Shown here piece after piece: positions 25,328-33,931 of a stretch of 64,000 nt of DNA (position 1 is the first letter of the stretch; each line of letters starts with the position of its first letter). Location: positions 3,038,501-3,102,500 of the forward strand of contig NZ_CP014692.1 of NCBI RefSeq assembly GCF_002005445.1, read 5' to 3'. A program made the translations under genes and the position numbers. The notes under the pieces are model-generated. The model was not told the DNA's origin and made no database searches. It worked only from the letters and a program-made list of their open reading frames with translations. Source of the stretch: Acetobacter aceti (GTDB lineage: Bacteria; Pseudomonadota; Alphaproteobacteria; Acetobacterales; Acetobacteraceae).

Positions 25328-26356
25328 ATGACGAACAGCAAAACTATCCCCGCCACCCTTATTCCGGGCGATGGTATCGGCCCCGAGATTATGGACTCGG
25401 TGGTCGAAATCCTCGATGCCGTTGGTGCTCCGTTTGCGTGGGAACGCCACATTGCTGGCATGGCCGGGGTTGATGCGGTCAACGATCCTCTTCCGAAAGA
25501 CACTCTTGAGAGCATCCGCAGAACCGGTCTTGCTCTCAAAGGCCCGCTGACCACGCCGAGCGGCGGCGGCTTCAAGTCCATCAATGTCACGATGCGTCAG
25601 GAATTCGGCCTCTACGCGAACCTCCGTCCGACCAAGACAATCATTCCTGGAGGTCGCTACGAAGATATCGATCTGGTCATCGTCCGCGAAAACCTCGAAG
25701 GTTATTATGCCGCTATGGAACATATCGTTCCATGCGACGGCGACCCGAAAGGCATGGCGATCAGTGGTGGCTACGTGTCCCGCAAGGAGTGCGCACGCAT
25801 CGTTCGCTTCGCGTTCGACTACGCCGTGAAGAACGGTCGCAAGAAAGTGACGCTGGTTCACAAGGCCAACATCATCAAGCTGATGAGCGGCATGTTCCTT
25901 GAGGAGGGCCGCAAGGTCGCAAAGGAATATGAAGGCCGGGTCGCAGTGGATGAGAGCATCGTCGACGCCGCCGCCATGCGTCTGGTGACCAATCCCTGGC
26001 AGTTCGACGTGATCGTCACGACCAACCTGTTCGGCGACATTCTCTCCGATCAGGCAGCCGGTCTTGTCGGCGGTCTGGGTCTCGCTCCGGGCGCGAACAT
26101 CGGTGAGAAGGCCGCGATCTTTGAAGCGGTGCATGGCTCCGCTCCAGACATCGCAGGCAAGAACCTCGCCAACCCGCTGGCTCTGCTGCTGGCCGCGGTG
26201 ATGATGCTGCGTCACGTCCGTCGTGACGATCTGGCCGACCGGATCGACACAGCCATCAAGAACCTGATCACCAGCGGCAAGGTTCGCACCCGTGATATGG
26301 GTGGCGAAGCTGGCACGAAGGAACTGACGGCTGCACTGAAGCAGGCTCTCGTCTGA
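25328..26356 (+). CDS. icd: Isocitrate dehydrogenase, NAD-type beta-decarboxylating family
   Basis: A 342-residue enzyme of the isocitrate/isopropylmalate dehydrogenase family. The start is the second of two adjacent ATGs (AGGGAG six bases upstream). Motifs: LIPGDGIGPEI (residues 10-20), the substrate arginines in NVTMRQEFGLYANLRPTKT, RENLEGYYAAMEH, KANIIKLMSG and NLFGDILSDQAAGLVGGLGL (about 230-250). The short length and this pattern fit the NAD-dependent TCA-cycle isocitrate dehydrogenase of acetic acid bacteria rather than the 400-residue NADP form. Isopropylmalate dehydrogenase is less likely from the active-site loop. A strong terminator follows. Confidence 0.88.
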   Translation: MTNSKTIPATLIPGDGIGPEIMDSVVEILDAVGAPFAWERHIAGMAGVDAVNDPLPKDTLESIRRTGLALKGPLTTPSGGGFKSINVTMRQEFGLYANLRPTKTIIPGGRYEDIDLVIVRENLEGYYAAMEHIVPCDGDPKGMAISGGYVSRKECARIVRFAFDYAVKNGRKKVTLVHKANIIKLMSGMFLEEGRKVAKEYEGRVAVDESIVDAAAMRLVTNPWQFDVIVTTNLFGDILSDQAAGLVGGLGLAPGANIGEKAAIFEAVHGSAPDIAGKNLANPLALLLAAVMMLRHVRRDDLADRIDTAIKNLITSGKVRTRDMGGEAGTKELTAALKQALV

Positions 26357-26414
26357 TTCTTCCAAAGGTTACGGTACAGGCTGGAAACTCCGGTTTCCGG
26401 CTTATGTCACTGAA

Positions 26415-26446
26415 GGCTCTGCCGTTTGCGGCAGGGCCTTTTTTTT
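26415..26446 (+). terminator. Rho-independent terminator after icd
   Basis: A 10-bp stem (GGCTCTGCCG with CGGCAGGGCC, one G-U pair) with a TTTG loop is followed by eight T. It lies about 60 bases after the icd stop. Confidence 0.93.
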
Positions 26447-26757
26447 ATGGCGTCCTGATACGTTGCAAACACATCAGGGAGAGAAGATACCCAGCTAACT
26501 GCGGAAGCAGGACGGTTTTGTGAAGAACCGCTTGATGCCAAAGCTGCTCATTTTCGCAAATTAACCATAACGGGCAGGGCGTAGTCAGACAGACCAGTTA
26601 CGGCTGCTGCACGAAAGGCGCCTCATTATTGCTGGAGATCTCTTTCAAAGACGGGCGCAGCGTAATTTTGCGGGAAAGAAGGATACGTCTGCTGAAGCGC
26701 GGGAATTGTTCTGTGTTCATCCCGAACAACAGAACATATATGACGCTTTCAAACCCC

Positions 26758-26834
26758 TGGTCGGAGTGAGAGGATTCGAACCTCCGGCCCCTGCGTCCCG
26801 AACACAGTGCTCTACCAGGCTGAGCTACACTCCG
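26758..26834 (-). tRNA. tRNA-Pro (anticodon CGG)
   Basis: Read on the minus strand, 77 bases fold into a full cloverleaf: acceptor stem CGGAGTG/CACTCCG, D-arm with GCTC-AGCCTGGTA-GAGC, anticodon stem CTGTG/CGCAG with loop TTCGGGA (anticodon CGG), T-arm GGTTCGAATCC, discriminator A, and CCA encoded. It reads the proline codon CCG. The flanking 320 bases towards icd hold no further gene. Confidence 0.96.
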
Positions 26835-26935
26835 ATTGGGTGCGGGCCTAATAGCGCTCCTGCTTCATGACTGCAAGAGCCGAATGCTCACACACCTGCC
26901 AGGAATCCATTTATTTTCTGCTGCAGGGCGGAAAA

Positions 26936-27532
26936 TCACATTCTGGCGGCAGCTTCAGCGTCGTCGCGGTTATGCGATGGAGAAACGGTTTCCAGTCGGC
27001 GCAGGGCCGCTGCTGCATCAGGCACGACTTCAATCAGCGCACGCGCTTCCGGAGAGGCAAACCCCTGGCTGACCGCCTCATCCAGCATCGCCAGCACGGC
27101 CTGCGCCCAGTTCGCGATATTGACGAAAAGAATGGGCTTGGAGTGCAGTTGCAACTGCTTCCAGGTCAGAATTTCCATCAGTTCATCAAATGTCCCAAAC
27201 CCACCGGGAAGAATGAGAAAAGCGTCAGCCAGCGAAAACATTTTCTGTTTGCGCGTATGCATGGAATCCGTAACGATCAGTTCGGTCACGCCGCGATGCA
27301 TGACTTCACGCGATTCCAGAAACTCGGGAATGATGCCCGTGACGCGACCACCTGCCTGTATGGCGGAGTCTGCCACCGCACCCATCAGACCGACATAGCC
27401 GCCGCCGTAAACGAGATGAATGCCAGCCTGAGCAAGTCCGGCTCCCACGGCTTCAGCCGTTTCCTTATAGGCGGACATATTTCCGAAACGGGAACCGCAA
27501 AATACGGCAGCGGCATTAATGCGGGCAGACAT
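26936..27532 (-). CDS. LOG family protein (cytokinin riboside 5'-monophosphate phosphoribohydrolase-like)
   Basis: A 198-residue Rossmann-type protein with the family motifs AAVFCGSRFGN (residues 8-18), GGGYVGLMGAVADSA, the R/K pair in MHTRKQKMF (residues 91-99) and PGGFGTFDELMEI (109-121). Such enzymes release the free base from nucleoside monophosphates, and in plant-associated bacteria some make active cytokinins. GGAGAG lies upstream of the ATG. Whether it acts as a cytokinin-forming or general nucleotide hydrolase cannot be told from sequence. Confidence 0.88.
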   Translation of the reverse strand: MSARINAAAVFCGSRFGNMSAYKETAEAVGAGLAQAGIHLVYGGGYVGLMGAVADSAIQAGGRVTGIIPEFLESREVMHRGVTELIVTDSMHTRKQKMFSLADAFLILPGGFGTFDELMEILTWKQLQLHSKPILFVNIANWAQAVLAMLDEAVSQGFASPEARALIEVVPDAAAALRRLETVSPSHNRDDAEAAARM

Positions 27533-27927
27533 GCAGTCAACTCTCCATAGGCTTGTCGGGTGTCTTCTCTCCGGCTCCGTCGTCAGTCAGTGGAGACCGT
27601 TTTTCTCATAAGAGCATGATACAGCTTCATACCCTCCCGCCAAGTCACCTTATGTCGCATCCTCTTCGATCTTTTCTTCCGGAAAGACTTTCTGTGTACG
27701 GTAACACCCGCTCTTTAAGCCGGTCAGAAGCACTCGCCGAGAGGCTGCCGGTCAGTTCGTGACGGTAGTGATATCCGGTTACATACGATCGTGGAGATTC
27801 CAGGTGGCAGCGTGAAAGTGTCACCGCCCTTCATGTTCCCCGCATCAGCCCTGACTATCTCGAAGACATGAAATCCGAATATGGGCCGATGACCATCGCC
27901 ACAATCGACCGGGCAACAGCGTGGCCG
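27533..27927. other. Intergenic and decayed DNA downstream of the dam relic
   Basis: No intact gene. Short frames on the minus strand near 27855-27927 end in a peptide (HAVARSIVAMVIGPYSDF) that may be the remains of another phage gene joined to the methylase by deletion, but no parent can be named. Confidence 0.3.
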
Positions 27928-28156
27928 TCACAGTCGGGAAGAAGCAGCGCAACAGGGTGGCGGCTCAGCACGAGAGAACGGCGCGTCGTAATACGCTTCA
28001 GTGCCCCAGTAGGGCGGGTCGAGGTAAAACAGAACGTCCGGACCGTCATACCGCGTCAGAATGTCCTCATACGGCCTGCATTCGATCGTCACCGATGACA
28101 GCCGCTCATGCACAGCCTCCAGCCGAAACTGGTTTCACAGACCGCTTTACCGCCAT
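27928..28156 (-). pseudogene. Phage-type DNA adenine methylase (dam) relic
   Basis: The start codon overlaps the upstream stop (TGATG), giving MAVKRSVKPVSAGGCA and then a stop. In the neighbouring frame the sequence continues FRLEAVHERLSSVTIECRP and reaches the methylase active-site motif LDPPYWG, ending soon after FSRAE. The N-terminal tip has been joined out of frame to the active-site region with about 150 residues of a normal Dam missing, and the C-terminus is also lost. A non-functional prophage remnant. Confidence 0.7.
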
Positions 28157-28470
28157 CACGCAGCCTCCATGATCTGGTCGCAGCTGATGATGCCCGCCGT
28201 CACCAGTTCATCGAGAAAAACCCGCCGCGCTGGGGCTTCCATTTTCAGAACCCGCGTGGCTTCCTTGCGTCCAAGCGCCAGCCACTTCTCGTCATTGGCG
28301 ACAGGAGCCACACTTTCCGTCACCAGTTCGGACGGCTTTCTGCCCTCCGCGAGTGCCTTTTTGACTCTCTCGACTTGTAGAACCGGCTCTTTAATGCCGC
28401 CGATAAACAGCAGCTCCGCACGGTCAGACGCCGATCTGCGCATCATTGGCCGCGTGGCAGGTGCTCCCAT
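28156..28470 (-). CDS. Phage-derived protein of unknown function, upstream of the dam relic
   Basis: A 104-residue frame, mostly helical and charged (VERVKKALAEGRKPSELVTES, GRKEATRVLKMEAPARRVFLDELVTAG). No family is recognised. It overlaps the dam relic start by four bases, so both come from one phage operon. It may itself be a fragment, since no good ribosome binding site precedes the first ATG. Confidence 0.4.
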   Translation of the reverse strand: MGAPATRPMMRRSASDRAELLFIGGIKEPVLQVERVKKALAEGRKPSELVTESVAPVANDEKWLALGRKEATRVLKMEAPARRVFLDELVTAGIISCDQIMEAA

Positions 28471-29099
28471 ATAAACGTCTAAACGCCCTCTTAAGGGTCT
28501 CTCAGCATCCGATCATCACCTGCCACGCATGAGAGGCCGATGTGCAGAACCTTTTGTCCGAACCCGGCAAAATGCTCGCGCAAGTCCAAAACCTTGCGTC
28601 TCTGCGCGGCGCACGGTTCTTTGTGGATTGTTTGTGGATAATTTCCCACGAAGAACCGCCGACAAAAAAATCTCCATCCCACGTGGTCCCCGGTTGTCCC
28701 ACGGAATCCCGGCCTGTCCGATACCTTGTGTCCCCTGACAACCGTCATGTTCTGGTTATGAGTCCTGAGCCTGGACAGCACCGGAATCAAGGTCAAAGGA
28801 AAGGGAGAAGGTTAATGGCATACGCGCAAACATGACGGTCCGAAACGCTGGATATGGCGTAAACTCACTATCGGGATCGACGAAAGATCGCTGGAAATCA
28901 GGATTTCGAACGTCAGATCACCGAAATTCACGTCCGTTGCGCCATCCTCAATCGGTTCATCCCCGGAACAGCGCTCACTCACGCCGTCAGGTAAAGAAAG
29001 TGACGATCAAAGCTCTCACAACGACCAATCAACCAATTATGCAACAGAGCGGGGAGGCGAACCCTCCACATGGCAGCCCATCGCTCTCTTTGACGACTA
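28471..29099. other. Decayed accessory DNA, no gene supported
   Basis: A 629-bp stretch between phage relics and the catabolic island. A minus-strand frame at 28502-28741 (79 codons) has no ribosome binding site and odd composition. Two DnaA-box-like 9-mers on the minus strand lie close together: CAATCCACA (28622-28630) and a perfect TTATCCACA (28633-28641). No iterons or replication gene accompany them. Confidence 0.35.
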
Positions 29100-30626
29100 T
29101 TATGATGAGGCACCCAGAGCGCTCAGTGCCCATGGTATTTTTACACCGGGGTCGCTGATGTAATACGATTTCTGCCGCATATATGCTCGAAGACCCTCAA
29201 GTCCCTTTTCCCGACCGATACCGCTTTCCTTGTCGGCTCCAAAAGGAGTCGAAATAGAAAACTGTTTATAGGTATTGATCCAGACGGTGCCAGCAGTAAT
29301 CGCTTTGCCCACGGCCATGGCGCGTCCCAGATCCCGTGACCAGACCCCGCAGGCCAGACCGTACTGGTTGTCGTTGGACATGGCGATCACATCATTCTCG
29401 TCGTCAAATGGCATGGCGACAAGAACAGGGCCAAATACCTCCTCCCGACATATTGTCGCTGTATTATCGACCCCGTCTATGATTGTCGGCAGATAGTAAT
29501 AGCCGCCTTTATACGCTTCTCCGTCTGGGGCCATGCCCCCCGCGAGAATCCGACCACCTTCTGCGCGCGCAATATCCACCCACCGTGCGACATTGGCGAC
29601 ATGTGCAGGATGGATCAGTGGAGCGACCTGTGTGTCGGGATCAAAAGGATGACCTACCTTCAACGCTTTTGTTGCGGAAACTAGCCGCGTAAGAAATTCA
29701 TTGTAGATGGAACGATGAATGAACAGACGAGACCCTGCAATACAGGACTGACCGGAAGACGAGAACATACCATACAGGATACCGGCGAGCGCCTGATCGA
29801 TATCGGCATCAGGAAAAACGATGGTTGGAGATTTCCCACCGAGTTCAAGCGATACAGGCACGAGGCGTTCGGCTGCTTTGGACGCGATTGCGTGACCGAC
29901 CTTGGTGCCGCCTGTAAAGGATATCCGTCCTATTGCCGGGTGACTGACGAGACGATCGCCGATGGTCTGTCCACCACCGGGGAGAACGGACAGCAGTCCC
30001 GCCGGTAGACCGGATTCCGCAACAATCCGCGCAAACTCCAGTCCTACAAGGGGACTCCAGGTGGCCGGCTTCAGGATCACTGCATTTCCGGCTGCGAGTG
30101 CGGGAGCGACCTTCTGGGCATCGCTGGCGATCGGTGAGTTCCAGGGTGTGATGGCTGCGACAACACCGAGCGGCTCATATCGGGAGAGTGTCATCCACGG
30201 CCCCCGTGACGGCGTGATGGCCTCTTCCATTGTTTCCAGAGCCGCTGCAAAATAACGGAAAGTGCTCGCTGCGCTCATGGCCAATGCATGAGTTTCCCGA
30301 AACGTTTTTCCCGTATCACGGCTTTGGATATAGGCGATCCGGTCGGCGTTTGCCGTGATGCCCTGGCTGATGCGGTAGAGATAATCGGCTCGACGGTGTG
30401 GCAAGAGGTCTCGCCAAGCCGGATCAGCAGCAGCTTTCTGTGCGGCGCTCACGGATTCATCAAGATCTTCCGGACCAGCCTCCCGCATGACCCTGTTCAG
30501 GCTGTCATCCGCTGGAAAACGGGATTCGATTTGAGGCCCCCGACCTTCCCGGAAAGTCCCTGCCACGAAAATGCGGCCATCAGGAAGATCGGCTGTCGTA
30601 AAATCCATGGCAGAGACAGACATCAC
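29100..30626 (-). CDS. Aldehyde dehydrogenase (NAD(P)-dependent, class 1/2-like)
   Basis: A 508-residue enzyme oxidising an aldehyde to the acid. The active-site Glu lies in LELGGKSP (about 270), the nucleophilic Cys in SSGQSCIAGSR (about 303), the cofactor site in FTGGTKVG, and the C-terminal tag is PFGADKESGIGREKG. The start is GTG at 30626 or the adjacent ATG at 30623, both overlapping the upstream stop (TGATG), so it is translationally coupled to the aspartate-dehydrogenase-like gene. As last gene of the minus-strand operon it probably oxidises the aldehyde made by the TPP enzyme two genes upstream. Substrate unknown. Confidence 0.9.
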   Translation of the reverse strand: MMSVSAMDFTTADLPDGRIFVAGTFREGRGPQIESRFPADDSLNRVMREAGPEDLDESVSAAQKAAADPAWRDLLPHRRADYLYRISQGITANADRIAYIQSRDTGKTFRETHALAMSAASTFRYFAAALETMEEAITPSRGPWMTLSRYEPLGVVAAITPWNSPIASDAQKVAPALAAGNAVILKPATWSPLVGLEFARIVAESGLPAGLLSVLPGGGQTIGDRLVSHPAIGRISFTGGTKVGHAIASKAAERLVPVSLELGGKSPTIVFPDADIDQALAGILYGMFSSSGQSCIAGSRLFIHRSIYNEFLTRLVSATKALKVGHPFDPDTQVAPLIHPAHVANVARWVDIARAEGGRILAGGMAPDGEAYKGGYYYLPTIIDGVDNTATICREEVFGPVLVAMPFDDENDVIAMSNDNQYGLACGVWSRDLGRAMAVGKAITAGTVWINTYKQFSISTPFGADKESGIGREKGLEGLRAYMRQKSYYISDPGVKIPWALSALGASS

Positions 30627-31438
30627 ACTACATTCCTTGCGATTGTCTGAAGCACGGGTCTAATCGCGTTCAGAATGACATTTGCGACACTGTACCCTGC
30701 TGTAAGCGAGGTTTTGGGGTTATCCGGAGATGGCACGCCTTCCATGCGGAAATTGCCGCGCGCGCATCCTGAAACAAAGGAAATTTCATGAACATTATTG
30801 GAACATTCAGGGTCTGCTATCAGGAGGACCTGTGTACGATCAAAACCGATCCCGGCCAGAGCAACTGTAGCCGCCACATTGGCATTTTTCGGAAATTGCA
30901 AAGCGGCTTCCCGTGCGCTTCCCTTGAAGATTATGGCGTAGTCCGTCCCGCCTCCCGGCCAGGAGGAAGGCGGCTTTCTTCCTGTATAGACCACTTCGGT
31001 CAATCCGGAGAGGCGTGCGGCTGAGAGGCCATCCATGCCGGCAACGGCGCCTGTTGCAATATGAAATTTTTCTGATCTGATCTGATAAAGAGATGCAAGG
31101 ATATCCGGGTCTGCCAGAGCGCCGACAGACGCAATCACTGTTTCGATTCCGGCAGCGAGAAGACTCGGAACACAGGAGGCGACAGCCTGCTGCGACGCAC
31201 ATTCACCAACAATGTCTGGCTCCAAAGCGATTAATTCTTCTACAGAACTGATGACTCTACTTACAGCACCACCAGTTTTCCATTCTGTGATCGCATCCTC
31301 TCCGGCTGCCTCACGACCCGGTCGCACCAGAACCGAGAGACGTTCTATTCGAACACCTGCATCAGTCAGTGCCGCCACCACAGTCGCAGCCATGGAGCCG
31401 GAGCCGATCAGGCCCAAATGCAGACCTTCTTTTGTCAT
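30623..31438 (-). CDS. Aspartate dehydrogenase-like NAD(P) oxidoreductase
   Basis: A 271-residue protein with an N-terminal Rossmann fold (LGLIGSGSMAATVV) and the C-terminal aspartate-dehydrogenase domain: ASVGALAD, GGTDYAIIFKGSA, the catalytic-type His in NNVHEISF and the closing NPKTSLTAGYSVAN. True family members interconvert L-aspartate and iminoaspartate, feeding NAD synthesis in some bacteria. Here no nadA or nadC is nearby and the gene sits between a TPP enzyme and an aldehyde dehydrogenase, overlapping both by four bases. An imine- or amino-acid-linked step of a catabolic route is therefore more likely than NAD synthesis, but this is inference. Confidence 0.8.
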   Translation of the reverse strand: MTKEGLHLGLIGSGSMAATVVAALTDAGVRIERLSVLVRPGREAAGEDAITEWKTGGAVSRVISSVEELIALEPDIVGECASQQAVASCVPSLLAAGIETVIASVGALADPDILASLYQIRSEKFHIATGAVAGMDGLSAARLSGLTEVVYTGRKPPSSWPGGGTDYAIIFKGSAREAALQFPKNANVAATVALAGIGFDRTQVLLIADPECSNNVHEISFVSGCARGNFRMEGVPSPDNPKTSLTAGYSVANVILNAIRPVLQTIARNVV

Positions 31439-33135
31439 GATACAGGCTTTCCTGCTGCACCTGCGGGCGGACCGGCAAAACTTCTTGCAAAAGGACCAAT
31501 CCTGGTCATGTCAATTTCGAGAAGAACAGGTCCCTCTGCATCAAGTGCAGCAGTGAACTCATCACGAAATACCGAGATGTCCGAAATGCAACGATGAGGC
31601 AGTCCAACAGCAGCAGCAATCTGGCCAAAATCAGGAATTGTCGAAAGAGTGTAGCAATGTCGTCCTCCGTATTGCGCATCCTGAATGTTTCTAATGACCC
31701 CATAGCCACAGTCATTCATCAGAACGAAGACGATATCGGCATTTTCCTCAACTGCGGTAGCCAGTTCACCTATATAAAGCATCGCGCCTCCGTCTCCCAC
31801 GAGACAGACAGTGCGGGGAGCAGCACCGGAAAGCGCCGCGCCGATAGCCATGGCGATGCCTTGACCGATACCTCCACCAAGAGCGTGGACGCCAAGATTG
31901 GGTGCGGCAAGACTGACATAGCGGTTACCGAATGTGGAATTGGAGATGGTCACATCACGGACAAACGCCAGCCTGCGTTCAAAAACAAATTCCCTGAGTG
32001 TGTCGGCTACTATTGCATAGGGTCCAAGACCCTGCCGCAAGGACTCCTCGCTCTTTGCGCGCGCGTTGCTGATATCCTCAGAAAGTGTCGTGTCAACGTC
32101 GAGATGTTCTGGAAGTTTTTCCAGAAGCAGGGAAAGTGTTGCGGACGCATCGCCGTGGATGAAAAGATCAACCGGGTAGTTCCGCGCGCCCTGACTGGCA
32201 TCTGCGTCAATCTGCACGAGTATACGGCCAAGCTGCATTTCATTGTTGCGGGTTTCATTCCCTCTGAGACGTGAGCCCACAACCACCATGAGATCTGATG
32301 ATTCGTAAAGGGCCTGAGCCTCCGGGGTCATGTTGAAAGCACCGAGTGAACCTGGGGCATTTTCCGGGATGACTGCACGGCCATTCGTGCTGGTCACCGT
32401 CCCGACACCGCGTTGCAGCAGCGCAGCGGCCTGTGCTGTTGCCTTACGGGCGCCTCCTCCAAACCAGAAAACAGGTCGTCGGGCTTTCCTGACCAATTCA
32501 GCGAGGCAGTCCACAGCCGTTTCATCCGGCGTAACACCAGCTTTGCGGGGCTTTGGCCAGACGAGAGGGATACGCGCCTCCTCCCTTTGCACATCGATTG
32601 GAATCTCGACCGAAACCGGGCCGGACGGGGCGGTCAGGGCAGCCGAAGCGCCTGCCGCCAGCGTTGTGATAACAGAGGCTGCCGACCATGCGCGCAATAC
32701 GTCCTTTGAGACACCGCGCAGCATTTCAGGCTGACGGGGTACATCATGAATTGGCGCGCGGTCGCGATCAACGAAAGGCCTGTCGATCTGCGTGGTGATA
32801 TGCAGCACCGGAGAGCAGGCTGTCAGAGCTTCAACCTGGCTGCCTGCTGCGTTTCCTGCTGCGGTGCCGGTGCTGGTGAAGACGACCCCCAGTCCACCAG
32901 ACGTCCGGGCATAGGCATCCGCCATGTTCATGGCGCCCGCCTCACCACGCGCCGGCACGAAACGGATGCGCCCCTGACGTGAAATAGCGTCGAGCATCGG
33001 CATGTTGTGGATGGAAATTACACCGAAAACGACTTTTACGCCTATTTCGGCAAGCCAACTGGCGACAAGATCCCCGACCGGCATCATCGTTGGTGTCATG
33101 CCGTTCTGTTTCGTATCATGAATCATGCTGTGCAT
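31435..33135 (-). CDS. Thiamine-diphosphate-dependent enzyme (acetolactate synthase / benzoylformate decarboxylase type)
   Basis: A 566-residue three-domain TPP enzyme. The N-terminal PYR domain contains the catalytic Glu (PARGEAGAMNMADAYAR, Glu65). The central domain has VFWFGGGARKA. The C-terminal PP domain has the TPP-binding GDG...N motif (GDGGAMLYIGELATA to LMNDCGYG, about 450-480). It could decarboxylate a 2-oxo acid or join two units. With an aldehyde dehydrogenase in the same operon, decarboxylation of an arylglyoxylate-type acid to an aldehyde is a sensible reading. No small regulatory subunit (IlvN) is present, so it is not a biosynthetic acetolactate synthase. Starts four bases after the SDR stop. 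Confidence 0.85.
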   Translation of the reverse strand: MHSMIHDTKQNGMTPTMMPVGDLVASWLAEIGVKVVFGVISIHNMPMLDAISRQGRIRFVPARGEAGAMNMADAYARTSGGLGVVFTSTGTAAGNAAGSQVEALTACSPVLHITTQIDRPFVDRDRAPIHDVPRQPEMLRGVSKDVLRAWSAASVITTLAAGASAALTAPSGPVSVEIPIDVQREEARIPLVWPKPRKAGVTPDETAVDCLAELVRKARRPVFWFGGGARKATAQAAALLQRGVGTVTSTNGRAVIPENAPGSLGAFNMTPEAQALYESSDLMVVVGSRLRGNETRNNEMQLGRILVQIDADASQGARNYPVDLFIHGDASATLSLLLEKLPEHLDVDTTLSEDISNARAKSEESLRQGLGPYAIVADTLREFVFERRLAFVRDVTISNSTFGNRYVSLAAPNLGVHALGGGIGQGIAMAIGAALSGAAPRTVCLVGDGGAMLYIGELATAVEENADIVFVLMNDCGYGVIRNIQDAQYGGRHCYTLSTIPDFGQIAAAVGLPHRCISDISVFRDEFTAALDAEGPVLLEIDMTRIGPFARSFAGPPAGAAGKPVS

Positions 33136-33139
33136 TCCG

Positions 33140-33922
33140 TCAGATATGGCGAGAGAGGCCGCCGGAAATTTCGATCTGTGAGCCTGTCGTGTAGGAGGCT
33201 ACCGGGGACCCGAGGAAGGCGATCGCGTTGGCGACTTCTTCCGGAAGCCCAAGCCGCGCCAGGGGAATATTCTTTTTCCGGGCGAGATCGGAAAACCATG
33301 TGTCGCGGTCGTTGGATTTGTCTTCACGCGCCGCAAAGCGACGATCCCACTGTCCTGATTCAATCAGGCCTACGACAACTGAATTGACCCGGATAACCGG
33401 CGCGAGCTCTCCGGCAAGAGATTTCAGCAGGTTCTGCACACCGGCCCGGGCAGCTGATGTGCACACCATATGTGGTTCCGGCTGGTAGGCCAGCAGAGAG
33501 TTGACCGCGACGATAGCGCCTTGTCCGGAGGCTCTCAGCATCGCCTCAAAAGCACGAATCGTGTTGATCTGACTAAAAAATTTAAGAGTCAGCTCCTCAT
33601 GCCAGGCTTCATCCGTCGTGTCTGCGAATGTCGACACACGGCCCTGCCCGGCATTGTTGACGAGGAGGTCACATGCACCGCGCCAGACGGTGACGGCATG
33701 ACACAGCGCCAGGACATTCGCCTTGTCCAGAATATCGCATTGCTGCGCGAGTACATCTCCGTGACTGGAAAGCGACGCCCGCGCCTGTTCTAGCCTGACT
33801 GGATCACGGCCACAGATCGCAACCGCCATACCTTCACCAAGAAGCCTGCGGGCGGTCGCGAGACCTATTCCTGAACTTCCTCCCGTGACAACAGCAACTT
33901 TTCCCCTCAGGCCGAGATCCAT
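33140..33922 (-). CDS. SDR family protein lacking the catalytic Tyr and Lys
   Basis: A 260-residue Rossmann protein with cofactor motif TGGSSGIG (residues 13-20), NNAG at 89-92 and Ser142 in NSLLA. Thirteen residues after the Ser, where the catalytic Tyr belongs, there is Thr155, and the YxxxK lysine is Arg159 (MVCTSAARAG). The rest of the fold is intact (C-terminal SPVASYTTGSQIEISGG). Either a divergent SDR subclass with other chemistry or a binding/regulatory protein. AGGAG precedes the ATG. Four bases separate it from the TPP enzyme gene. Confidence 0.8.
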   Translation of the reverse strand: MDLGLRGKVAVVTGGSSGIGLATARRLLGEGMAVAICGRDPVRLEQARASLSSHGDVLAQQCDILDKANVLALCHAVTVWRGACDLLVNNAGQGRVSTFADTTDEAWHEELTLKFFSQINTIRAFEAMLRASGQGAIVAVNSLLAYQPEPHMVCTSAARAGVQNLLKSLAGELAPVIRVNSVVVGLIESGQWDRRFAAREDKSNDRDTWFSDLARKKNIPLARLGLPEEVANAIAFLGSPVASYTTGSQIEISGGLSRHI

Positions 33923-33931
33923 TTTGTTCTC

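Noticed and set aside
28502..28741. 79-codon minus-strand frame
   Set aside because: No ribosome binding site, no recognisable motif, and it lies in decayed DNA.
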